NCBI GenBank assembly: GCA_001899005.1
Contig: MKUW01000006.1
Span: 1-64,000 of the forward strand
Direction of reading: 5' to 3'
From: Chloroflexi bacterium 44-23
GTDB lineage: Bacteria > Chloroflexota > Anaerolineae > Anaerolineales > Anaerolineaceae
Length of the DNA stretch: 64,000 bases
Shown: positions 51,555 through 59,820 of the stretch, in pieces
Position numbering within the stretch: position 1 is the stretch's first letter
Layout of the letters: each line of letters opens with the position of its first letter
The notes under the pieces: generated by a model
Told to the model about the DNA's origin: nothing
What the model saw: only the letters and a program-made list of their open reading frames with translations
Databases searched by the model: none
Made by a program: the position numbers and the translations under genes

Positions 51555-53217
51555 GGCGCATACAACTTCAAAAGAGGGAAACCTATCCGATAAGAAAAGG
51601 CAATTGAGAGACTCGCTGCTCAACGAGATATTTACGATCGATACTATTCATGGTATTGCGCGTCTGACAGTATTCATAATTTTCTTGTTAATCGTTTGGA
51701 TTGTTATTGCCTCATTTTTTAATAACCTCATTCCGCCGGAAAACCTCAGGGTGGATTTTGATTGGTTGACTAATTTTCCATTGTCAGCAATTATCCTTCA
51801 ATATTTTCGTTTCTTTTTTTCGGCGAATACAGTTATCTTAATGGCAGTGATCTTTCTCGCCTTACACCTGGCTTTCTCGATCAACTCATTTTGCCTGGCA
51901 AAGAGTTTTGGAATTCAGAATGTAAAAAAGGCATCAAGCAGGTTATTAAAATCTGCTTTTTCAATTGGGAAATTAGATCTTTTGGAAATTGAAGATGGTC
52001 AACAGTTTGTACATGAAAATAAACAAATAATCGGCTTGCTAGGTGGACCGGCGATTGTAAAAATTGGTTCGGGAAATGCAGCTGTATTTGAAAACGCTTT
52101 TGGCGCCCCCATCGTCAGTTCATCCAATTTTCCCGCACAATTTAAGGTAGACGGCTTTGTGAGAGCAATAAAATTATTCGATTTGCGTGAGCATAGTGCA
52201 ATCATTGATATTTATTGCCGGACAAGAGATGGCGTTCCTTTAATAATCAAAAATTTGAAACCAATTTTCTCAGTTCAAAATATTTTTGATTTTTCAGAAG
52301 AAATTCAAGAGACGAACAATTTGGATCATATTTACTGGATGACATACCAAATGCCAGATACAACCTGGCAGAATTATTTCTTCGATGAATTCATCAGACA
52401 ATTTACTCTTTTTATTAACAATAAGAAATTAAACGAAATAATCTTTATGATGAAGAAAAATGCGGATTCTGAAAATTTATTAAAAATTGAGCACCAGATA
52501 GAGCGAAAAATCGAGGCTCTAAACAGCCATAGCAGCCGCAAGCCAAATGTTCCCATCTTCATCCAATGCCGGTTTCAAAAGATAAAACGGAATTTGCAAA
52601 CTCGAAAGAAATTTTCACAAATTCTCAAGCACCAACAATTACGAGGTTATCCTAACTTTAAATTTACTGAATCCAAATCCTCTATTTTTATTAAAGATTC
52701 GCTATTTCAAGAATTTCGGGAAGACTTTAATTTCAAAATGAAAATTTATCGGGTTTCTGTAGATTGGATTGATACTGGATCGTTGCATCTTCCAGCCTCT
52801 ATCAACCGAAGAGAAATTTGGCAGGCTCTTAAGCTAACAGAGAGTTGGGCAAGTTATGTACATTCAGATGGACTACAAAATTACCTAAAGTTAAAAACGA
52901 AATTCTACCTTATCAATAAAATTCAGTCATATAAAGCACATAATATAGTTTCAAAGGGAAAGTTTAATCCACCAAATGAAAAAGAAATGCTCCTCTTACA
53001 AAATTCATACGCTCGACAGATGAAGCTTGGACGAAATGCTTATAAGCGCAGGTATGATAAAGTGCCAAAAAAACTTGAGAACGCGATCTCGACATTCGGG
53101 CTGATAGATGGTTCGTACCCTGATGATAAAGACCATTCTCCTGAGCAGGCCTTAATAAATAAGGAAAAACATGAAAAGAAACATTTCACAAAATATTCTG
53201 ATATCCCCCCAGGTTGA
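51547..53217 (+). CDS. SPFH/band-7-like membrane protein B, function unknown
   Basis: A 556-residue protein that appears to be a diverged partner of the preceding one. It has helices at about 38-58 and 92-113, then a soluble region: IIGLLGGPAIVKIGSGNAAVFENAFG, FVRAIKLFDLREHSAIIDIYCRTRDGVPLIIKNLKPIFSV. This has the SPFH signature order of an exposed strand, Asp-Gly turn and hydrophobic strands. The C-terminal 250 residues are basic and mostly helical with no recognised domain. An 8-nt overlap with gene A implies equal production, so a hetero-oligomeric membrane scaffold is likely. psuG starts inside its 3' end (47 nt overlap). Confidence 0.6.
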   Translation: MNEAHTTSKEGNLSDKKRQLRDSLLNEIFTIDTIHGIARLTVFIIFLLIVWIVIASFFNNLIPPENLRVDFDWLTNFPLSAIILQYFRFFFSANTVILMAVIFLALHLAFSINSFCLAKSFGIQNVKKASSRLLKSAFSIGKLDLLEIEDGQQFVHENKQIIGLLGGPAIVKIGSGNAAVFENAFGAPIVSSSNFPAQFKVDGFVRAIKLFDLREHSAIIDIYCRTRDGVPLIIKNLKPIFSVQNIFDFSEEIQETNNLDHIYWMTYQMPDTTWQNYFFDEFIRQFTLFINNKKLNEIIFMMKKNADSENLLKIEHQIERKIEALNSHSSRKPNVPIFIQCRFQKIKRNLQTRKKFSQILKHQQLRGYPNFKFTESKSSIFIKDSLFQEFREDFNFKMKIYRVSVDWIDTGSLHLPASINRREIWQALKLTESWASYVHSDGLQNYLKLKTKFYLINKIQSYKAHNIVSKGKFNPPNEKEMLLLQNSYARQMKLGRNAYKRRYDKVPKKLENAISTFGLIDGSYPDDKDHSPEQALINKEKHEKKHFTKYSDIPPG

Positions 53218-54112
53218 TCAAGCACTTAAATCAGGGCTGCCGGTTGTTGCTTTTGAATCTACCGTAGTTACTCACGGGTTGCCATTTCCCACAAACCTTG
53301 AATTGGCCAAAGAAATGGAGGAAATCGCCCGTAATGCGAAGGTGACACCCGCAACAATTGCTCTTATGCGAGGCAAAGTGTTGATCGGCCTACAAGATTC
53401 GGAAATGTCAGATCTGGCTAAAAGCACCAATAACCACAAAATAAGCACAAAGGATATAGCATTTGCACTACACAAAAATTGGAACGGTGGGACAACAGTC
53501 GCTGCAACCTTATTTTTCGCTCATCTCGCAGGAATTTCTGTATTCGCTACTGGCGGTATCGGTGGAGTTCATCGTAATTCAAATTTCGATATTTCAAATG
53601 ATCTTTACGAGCTTTCAAAACGGCGTGTAGTGGTGATATGTAGTGGCGTAAAGTCAATTTTGGACATATCTTCCACACTTGAATATTTGGAGACCATGGG
53701 GGTGCCTTTATTTGGATATCAAACAAATCGCTTTCCAGAGTTCTATTCTAAAGGAAATGGCGAGCATGTTGTAGAACAAATTGATACTACAAATGCAATC
53801 GCTCAAATTTACAACCAGCAATGTGAATTAGGCTTGCCAGAAGCTCTCCTGGTTGCCAACCCCGTACCTGACGAGTATGCAATTGAAAAAGAAACCATGG
53901 AAGCAAATATCGAAGCTGCACTATTAGCTGCATCGATATCAGGAATTCATGGTCCGGAAACCACCCCGTTTATACTCTCCAAAGTGGCAGAATTAAGTGG
54001 TGGGCGAGCATTACAGGCTAATTTGGCTTTGTTGCGCAACAACGCTCAACTTGCTTGTGAAGTTGCTATAGAAATTTCCCAATTAAAATCACGAAGAAAA
54101 TTGATTATTTAA
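53171..54112 (+). CDS. psuG: pseudouridine-5'-phosphate glycosidase
   Basis: PsuG splits pseudouridine 5'-phosphate into uracil and ribose 5-phosphate (in the cell the reverse is favoured in vitro). The 313-residue protein has the family motifs VVAFESTVVTHGLPFP, ATIALMRGKVLIGL, GGTTVAATLFFAHLAGI, FATGGIGGVHR, VVVICSGVKSILD, TMGVPLFGYQTN and ESTIHGP-type end SISGIHGPETTPFIL. Catalytic Glu and Lys positions look present. The usual kinase partner PsuK is not adjacent. AAGGA lies before the ATG, which is inside the previous gene, implying co-transcription. Confidence 0.93.
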   Translation: MKRNISQNILISPQVDQALKSGLPVVAFESTVVTHGLPFPTNLELAKEMEEIARNAKVTPATIALMRGKVLIGLQDSEMSDLAKSTNNHKISTKDIAFALHKNWNGGTTVAATLFFAHLAGISVFATGGIGGVHRNSNFDISNDLYELSKRRVVVICSGVKSILDISSTLEYLETMGVPLFGYQTNRFPEFYSKGNGEHVVEQIDTTNAIAQIYNQQCELGLPEALLVANPVPDEYAIEKETMEANIEAALLAASISGIHGPETTPFILSKVAELSGGRALQANLALLRNNAQLACEVAIEISQLKSRRKLII

Positions 54113-54369
54113 CAAAAAAAAGGGGGGTATTCGAGAAGCCCAATTGAGTTTTTTTTTTGACGTAAACTATTCTGTGATTGTGTAACCAGCTACTCCCTAT
54201 AATCTTCCTCATCCCCCGGTAATTGTGGACATAATTTACACAAGTCAAGTTTGCAAGTCTTGCTTCATGCGTTAGAACCTCAATTAAAAATGAAAAAACC
54301 TCACCTGTTAGCCTGCTTCCTGAGAATAGCATATAGCATTAAATTAATTCCATCCAATTCCAAAAGAAT

Positions 54370-55374
54370 CTAACGGGTCACTACTGGTGTAGGAGTCTGC
54401 GAAGGCCAGCGCGTATCGGTTGGACGTGGAGTCCGCGTTGAAGTAGGTGTATTTGTGCGCGTTGGGGTAAGTGTGATTGTAGGTGTCAAACTTTTTGTCG
54501 GAGTGCGAGTTTTTGTCGGAGTAATTGAGGCTGTATGAGTAGGAAGTGGTGTACGTGTGGAAGTTGCAGTCGGTGATTTACTTGCCGTAGATGTAGGACT
54601 TATTGTGAATGTCGGTGTAGGAGGTTCACCAATAACATCGAAGCGAGTTGACACTTTAAACTCATAACCTACAAAGATCTGCACCTCATAGGTTCCTGGT
54701 AGCCAATCAGAAGCAGGAGCTGTGCAATCAGAAAACCCATATCCACCGGTGCTTCCATCCCAAGGAATGGTTTCATAACAAACAATCTGGCCATCTTCAA
54801 CCCTCCGCCAAATAGACGTCCACTGGTCACCAGCAAGCATGTTGATATAACTGAACGTAGCATATAGAGTACTCATCGGTTGTTCAAATTCTGTATTTGG
54901 CCCAATGGGTTGAAATTCATCATCAATGCCTTTTGATATCACCAGAGGGCTGAAAGCTGCATCCGGGTTTGGAACTACGGTGCTTTGAAACTCAGCTTGT
55001 ATAACAGCAGGAACTTCAGGAGTTGGGCTAATTAAAGGCGTTTCTGTAATCGTTGGTGTCAAAGTTATTGTGGGAGTTAATGTAATCGTGGGTGTAATCG
55101 TTACTGTTGGCGTCAGTGTTATTGTTGGGCTTGGAGGAAAAACCAGGTAAATTGCCGGCTCAGCATATTGATTAAAAAATAAAGCAGCAGCAATTAAAAA
55201 TATTACCAGAACAAACAAGCGAATGGATTTGAGTTGCAAATGGCGCCGTTTGCGGTAAAAAGGCATTTTTTTAGCTGAATTGAAATTTCGGAATATCAAA
55301 AAAATACTTGCAAAAACACCGATAATCGCCAAAAAGAATGCGGTTTGTACTGCTGTTTTTATATCGAGTTCCAA
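54370..55374 (-). CDS. membrane protein with Thr-Pro repeats flanking a beta domain
   Basis: A 334-residue protein from the TTG at 55374. Two N-terminal helices (about 8-28 and 50-66) precede a TPT-repeat stretch (about 75-105, units like TPTITL), then a beta-rich domain (about 115-255) with two conserved-looking Cys (CYETIPWDGS, SDCTAPASDW) and WLPGTYEVQIFVG, then a second long TPT-type tail to the end. The repeats are likely an extended wall-spanning, possibly glycosylated stalk. The start is set by a promoter -10 at 55405-55410, which rules out the upstream GTG at 55446. The gene is divergent from a kinase gene. Confidence 0.65.
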   Translation of the reverse strand: MELDIKTAVQTAFFLAIIGVFASIFLIFRNFNSAKKMPFYRKRRHLQLKSIRLFVLVIFLIAAALFFNQYAEPAIYLVFPPSPTITLTPTVTITPTITLTPTITLTPTITETPLISPTPEVPAVIQAEFQSTVVPNPDAAFSPLVISKGIDDEFQPIGPNTEFEQPMSTLYATFSYINMLAGDQWTSIWRRVEDGQIVCYETIPWDGSTGGYGFSDCTAPASDWLPGTYEVQIFVGYEFKVSTRFDVIGEPPTPTFTISPTSTASKSPTATSTRTPLPTHTASITPTKTRTPTKSLTPTITLTPTRTNTPTSTRTPRPTDTRWPSQTPTPVVTR

Positions 55375-55404
55375 AATATTTGCCCTTTTGAAATAATCTT
55401 TATG

Positions 55405-55432
55405 ATTATACCCTTTACATATTATTCCACAA
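55405..55432 (-). promoter_or_regulatory. promoter of the TPT-repeat protein
   Basis: The minus strand has TTGTGG (55427-55432) and TATAAT (55405-55410) with a 16-nt spacer. It predicts a start near 55398, inside the frame of the longest ORF. Confidence 0.6.
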
Positions 55433-55448
55433 TTTCGAGAAGCCACAA

Positions 55449-55477
55449 TTGCTAAATCAATTCATCAAAGGTAAAAT
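55449..55477 (+). promoter_or_regulatory. promoter of the Ser/Thr kinase gene
   Basis: TTGCTA (55449-55454) and TAAAAT (55472-55477) have a 17-nt spacer. Transcription would begin near 55484, only about 8 nt before the ATG at 55492, which has no ribosome-binding site. A near-leaderless start is likely. Confidence 0.5.
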
Positions 55478-55491
55478 CCTCTATAGACACA

Positions 55492-57588
55492 ATGGCTATT
55501 ACTCCTGACACACTTCTAAACGACAGATACCGGATCATTAAAATCCTCGGAAAAGGCGGGATGAGTTCCGTTTATCATGCTGTCGATGAAAACATAGGTG
55601 TTCTCGTTGCTGTAAAGGCTAACCTGATGTTGACAGATGACTACTCTCGCCAATTTCAGCGTGAAGCCAATATATTGGCGACTTTACGTCACCCCAATCT
55701 ACCCAGGGTGAGCGATTATTTTTTTATTCCCGGCCAAGGCCAGTATTTGGTTATGGATTTTATTGAAGGTGAAGACCTACGCGAAAGAATTGAACGCCTC
55801 GACCAATTACCGGAACGCGAAGTTATCATTATGGGGGCGGCCATCTGCGATGCACTTATGTATTTACATAATCGACAACCCCCAGTCATTCATCGAGATA
55901 TAAAACCAGGCAATATCAAAATCACCCCTGAAGGCCATGTCGTTCTGGTTGATTTTGGATTGGTAAAGCTTCTCGAAGATAACCAGCAAACAACAACCGG
56001 TGCCAGGGCGATGACACCTGGATATTCTCCTCCAGAGCAATATGGTACCGGACGGACGGATGAACGTTCCGATATTTATTCGTTAGGAGCCACACTGTAT
56101 GCTGCTCTGACAGGTGCTGTTCCTGAAGATGGCCTTTCTCGCTTGACAGGCAAAGATAAATTAACGCCAATAAGAAAAAAACGCAGCAACATCAGCGAGA
56201 GGTTATCAGTCATAATTGAAAAAGCTCTGGAAGTTGATGCAGACAAACGCTACCAAAACGCACAAGATTTCCGCGTGGCATTGTTGGATGCAGGTAATAT
56301 GACCACGATTCCGATTGAAAACAGCCTGGTGACCCCGCCACCCAGGCGTCAAAATGAAATGCCTGCGATCCATACCGGTATTTCGCAACCTCTCATTAGC
56401 ATTCCTTTAAGTGAGTCCATAAAAAAAAGCGCTAACCACGTCTTTCCCTGGTGGATGGCAACCATTTTATTAATTCTTTTCATTTCAACTGCCTGGGAAA
56501 TTCAAACCGGAGCAATTTCCAATTTTTTCAATTCCGGAAATAAATTACTTGTTCCTGAATCAACCACGACATCGAACCCACTTGTGATTATAAGTTCCAG
56601 TCCATCGCCTCCAACGCTAACTCCGGATAAAGCAGCTCTGTTAACGCCAGAAATAGAAACTGAAATAGCTGGTGCAAATCCATTTCCGACAGGTGGTGGG
56701 GGCGGTTTAATAGCGTATGCTTCGAATGAAGATGATGTTGTTATGCAGTTATGGACATATAGTTTAGTTGATGGAACTCGCAAAAAATTAACTCACCTGG
56801 TCGATGGCGCATGTCAGCCAACCTGGTCGCCCAATGGTACAGAAATCGCCTTTATTTCACCTTGTCAAACCAAGAAGGAACTATACGAAGGGGCAAGAAT
56901 TTTTACTGTGTCTATCTCAGATTTAGAAAAAATAACACCTCTGCCAGTCGCAGTAGATCCATCAGGTGATTTTGACCCTGCCTGGTCACCAGATGGCCAG
57001 AAAATCGTTTTTTCATCCTTACGGCCTGGTAATGCACCAGATTCAAAAGAACGGCTGGTTCATTTATACATTTATGATTTCAAAAGCGAGGAACTAAAGG
57101 AAATTACTGATACACGATGGCGTGATCGCCAGCCTGCATGGTCTCCGGACGGAAAATCCCTGGCATTTGCCCGCAAAGTCAGTTCTAACGAAATTTGGCA
57201 GTCGGCTCCTGATGGTTCGAATGCAAAGCGTTTTTCGGGTTCTACAAATTCTAATGACAATTATCCGGCTTACTCTCGCGATGGAAAAATTATCTTTTTC
57301 ACGCAACAAAGCGTTAACGGCGGGATTCCCTATTTTTCGGGAAAACGTTTAGCCGATGCCGGACTGGCGTTGGAATTCCGCATACCGCCATCCGGACAAC
57401 CAGACCTCAGTCCGGCAGCTGAGATGGACGTCTCGCCAGATGGCCAATGGTTTGTTTTTGAACGCTGGTTGGATGGTGAAAACCATGACATTTATATCGC
57501 TTCCATCAATGGAGCCAATGTTAATATATTGGTAGGCACACCTAGTTTTGAGTTCGCACCCGTCTGGCAACCAGCACTTTTACCTTGA
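55492..57588 (+). CDS. Ser/Thr protein kinase with C-terminal WD40-like beta-propeller
   Basis: Receptor-like Hanks-type kinase of 698 residues. The kinase domain (about 12-270) has the glycine loop GKGGMSSVY, Lys42, Glu58, the catalytic loop HRDIKPGN (134-141) and DFG (154-156), so it should be active. One membrane helix follows (about 317-337). The extracellular part has at least four PD40-type repeats with the signature WSPDGQKIVFSS, WSPDGKSLAF, YSRDGKIIFF and SPDGQWFVF, a TolB-like propeller probably sensing a ligand outside. An FHA protein at 31.4 kb is a candidate reader of its output. Confidence 0.92.
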   Translation: MAITPDTLLNDRYRIIKILGKGGMSSVYHAVDENIGVLVAVKANLMLTDDYSRQFQREANILATLRHPNLPRVSDYFFIPGQGQYLVMDFIEGEDLRERIERLDQLPEREVIIMGAAICDALMYLHNRQPPVIHRDIKPGNIKITPEGHVVLVDFGLVKLLEDNQQTTTGARAMTPGYSPPEQYGTGRTDERSDIYSLGATLYAALTGAVPEDGLSRLTGKDKLTPIRKKRSNISERLSVIIEKALEVDADKRYQNAQDFRVALLDAGNMTTIPIENSLVTPPPRRQNEMPAIHTGISQPLISIPLSESIKKSANHVFPWWMATILLILFISTAWEIQTGAISNFFNSGNKLLVPESTTTSNPLVIISSSPSPPTLTPDKAALLTPEIETEIAGANPFPTGGGGGLIAYASNEDDVVMQLWTYSLVDGTRKKLTHLVDGACQPTWSPNGTEIAFISPCQTKKELYEGARIFTVSISDLEKITPLPVAVDPSGDFDPAWSPDGQKIVFSSLRPGNAPDSKERLVHLYIYDFKSEELKEITDTRWRDRQPAWSPDGKSLAFARKVSSNEIWQSAPDGSNAKRFSGSTNSNDNYPAYSRDGKIIFFTQQSVNGGIPYFSGKRLADAGLALEFRIPPSGQPDLSPAAEMDVSPDGQWFVFERWLDGENHDIYIASINGANVNILVGTPSFEFAPVWQPALLP

Positions 57589-57621
57589 GATAATGGAAAT
57601 CATTATTACCATATTAGTCAA

Positions 57622-58737
57622 TTAATCAAGAGAGCGTAAGGTCTCTTTTCTGCCACGGCTGCGCATAATCGCTAAGATTTTTGGAATGATGCGTTGGTAT
57701 AAGAAGAAGGGAGATTTCCTTAAAACCAAATCCCAGGCTCCAATAGTACGCACAAATATTCCCCCCAGTCCAACTTTAAAACGATATACCCCGTACATGG
57801 GGTCAGATTCTTCCAGATTAATTGGAGCACCCCATAAATCATAAAATCTGGCACCGCTTTTTTTTGCCAGTTTGATTGCTTCCCATTGCAATAAGTAAGT
57901 AGGCATTAAATTTCTGTTTTTGTCAGAAGACATGCCATAAATATAATATGCCATACAACCGTAGATGTACATCACTAAAGCAGCGATGACTTCACCTTCA
58001 AATTCAGCCAATAAAATATAGCAAATGTTCGCATCAGTAAAATTTTTCCAAACATCAAAATAATAAGATTGTGACCGGATAACGAACCCATCCCGAATTG
58101 ATGTTGCTGCGTATAAGCGATAGACCTTTTCATAGTCTTCAGGTTTGGCAAGACGTATTCTTATATCCTTTTTAGCTGCCAGTCGAATATTGTAACGGGT
58201 CTTTTGTTTCATTCTGGTTAGAATTTCATCTTCATCTGGCTCAAGATCTATCCACAAAGTATTTTGAAATTGAATTTGACTATCCGAGAATTGCCAGCCA
58301 TTTTTACTCATACTGGCCTCAACTTGCCCCGATATCTCTTTCATGTCTTCAAATTTTAAAAAGTAAATCGGGTTCTCTAAATATATTTCAGGATCAATCT
58401 TAATGAAGATGGCTTTTCGTTGTTGAGCAAAATCGGCGATATCTTTTAACACGACAGCCACTAGTTCAGAATTCTTCCAATCTAAAAGAGGTCCCTTTGG
58501 AACGTATTGTATTGGCAATCGCAAAAGTGGAAAAGGCCGTATTTGCCTTTCAAGAATCATGGCTCCTGCGACAATTTCTTTTGAATTATTCTTCCAGATC
58601 AAAAAAAAAGCCTGCCATCCATTGTTTGCTTTAATTTCAGACCACGCAGATGTTTGCAAAAAGTGTGGATGTGGCAACCTGGAAAGAATTTCCCGCCATT
58701 CAATTTCAGAGCATAAAGCCATATTGTACTCAGACAC
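57622..58737 (-). CDS. FemAB-like aminoacyl/peptidoglycan-branching protein, copy 1
   Basis: A 371-residue protein with the double GNAT fold of the FemAB family. Typical parts are PHPHFLQTSAWSEIK, PIQYVPKGPLLD, KQKTRYNIRLAAKKDI, MAYYIYGMSSDKNRNLMPTYLLQWEAIKLAK and a late YDLWGAPINLEESDPMYGVYRFKVGLGG. Such proteins add amino acids from aminoacyl-tRNA to lipid II peptides or modify lipid-linked sugars. A second copy is encoded 87 nt upstream. It converges on the kinase gene. Confidence 0.88.
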   Translation of the reverse strand: MSEYNMALCSEIEWREILSRLPHPHFLQTSAWSEIKANNGWQAFFLIWKNNSKEIVAGAMILERQIRPFPLLRLPIQYVPKGPLLDWKNSELVAVVLKDIADFAQQRKAIFIKIDPEIYLENPIYFLKFEDMKEISGQVEASMSKNGWQFSDSQIQFQNTLWIDLEPDEDEILTRMKQKTRYNIRLAAKKDIRIRLAKPEDYEKVYRLYAATSIRDGFVIRSQSYYFDVWKNFTDANICYILLAEFEGEVIAALVMYIYGCMAYYIYGMSSDKNRNLMPTYLLQWEAIKLAKKSGARFYDLWGAPINLEESDPMYGVYRFKVGLGGIFVRTIGAWDLVLRKSPFFLYQRIIPKILAIMRSRGRKETLRSLD

Positions 58738-58824
58738 ACATACACCTTATCAGATAGGTGGTGCTCTTGATTACTCGACAAGCGCTTTTGGCACCAAGAC
58801 TACCCGTCTTATTCTCTGATAATT

Positions 58825-59817
58825 TCATGGACTGCCCCGCATCTTGGAATAGGTCTTGTAAAGTGAGTATAAAAAAGGATTATATACACGATCAAAAGCA
58901 CCCATATACCTTTTTATTTGACCGCCAAAACCGCGTTTAAATCGATAGACTCCCCACAAACCCTCAGATAATTTTGAAAAATTTTCTTCCAAATAATCCT
59001 CATTAAAATCAGGTATACCCCATAAATCATATTCATTGCATCCTTGCTGGGAAGCCCACTTCATAGCTTCAAATTGCAAAAGATAGGTTGGCATACGGTT
59101 TCTTTCGTGCTCATTGGAAGCACCATAGAAATACCACGCGCGTTTACCCGATGAAAAGACAATAACACCTGCAAGCGGTTGTTCTTTGTAGTATGCCAAA
59201 AATAAGGCAATGTTTCCCCCGGGCTGAAAACAATCGAATACCTTACGATAATACTCTTTGGAATGGATTCCAAAATTATCCCGATTCCCCGTAGAAAGCA
59301 AAACTTCATAAAATGTATCGATATCTGCGGTCTTACGAATTTCAATACCTTTTTTCTCTGCCAGACGAATATTATAGCGGGTTTTCTGCTTCATTCGACC
59401 CAACCATTCGTTCACTGGTCCTTGCAGGCTGACCACAATCGTACGCCGAGGTTGTATTGAAAGGCCAGGAACGAATCTAAAATCATCAGAAAAAGGTGAT
59501 TTATCGTCTTCATTATAAAGATCAGGTTCTACTTTAAGAAACATGGCCTTTTGCCGCTTACAAATAAAATCTACCGATTTCCAAAATTCAGAGTCCAGAT
59601 TCCCAACCGGTCCTTTAGGAATGTAGGCAAATGTCAAGCCCAACGGTAATTTTCGAAAAAGGATCTGTGCTCCCGCAGTCTGAGTCTCATTAATGCATCG
59701 GATAGGTTTCCAATTAAAATTATTTTTTAATTGCCCCCAAGCCGTATTTTGTAAAATATGTTTCTTCGTTTGCTTGGACAACCAACTTGACCATTCTGTT
59801 TCAGAAACAATTTTCAT
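58825..59817 (-). CDS. FemAB-like aminoacyl/peptidoglycan-branching protein, copy 2
   Basis: A paralogue of copy 1 with 330 residues and the same motifs: HILQNTAWGQLK, FAYIPKGPVGNLD, KQKTRYNIRLAEKKGIEIR, AWYFYGASNEHERNRMPTYLLQFEAMKWA and YDLWGIPDFNED with YRFKRGFGGQIKRYMGAFD. It starts 3 nt after the stop of the dehydratase gene and lacks its own ribosome-binding site, so it is coupled to the polysaccharide operon. Confidence 0.88.
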   Translation of the reverse strand: MKIVSETEWSSWLSKQTKKHILQNTAWGQLKNNFNWKPIRCINETQTAGAQILFRKLPLGLTFAYIPKGPVGNLDSEFWKSVDFICKRQKAMFLKVEPDLYNEDDKSPFSDDFRFVPGLSIQPRRTIVVSLQGPVNEWLGRMKQKTRYNIRLAEKKGIEIRKTADIDTFYEVLLSTGNRDNFGIHSKEYYRKVFDCFQPGGNIALFLAYYKEQPLAGVIVFSSGKRAWYFYGASNEHERNRMPTYLLQFEAMKWASQQGCNEYDLWGIPDFNEDYLEENFSKLSEGLWGVYRFKRGFGGQIKRYMGAFDRVYNPFLYSLYKTYSKMRGSP

Positions 59818-59820
59818 AGG

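Noticed and set aside
54113..54369. Possible terminator after psuG (G run and T run near 54120-54160)
   Set aside because: The paired stem is only three base pairs; not enough to call.
55375..55446. Upstream extension of the TPT-repeat protein to GTG 55446
   Set aside because: The best promoter (TTGTGG/TATAAT) lies inside this extension, so the message would not contain that codon.
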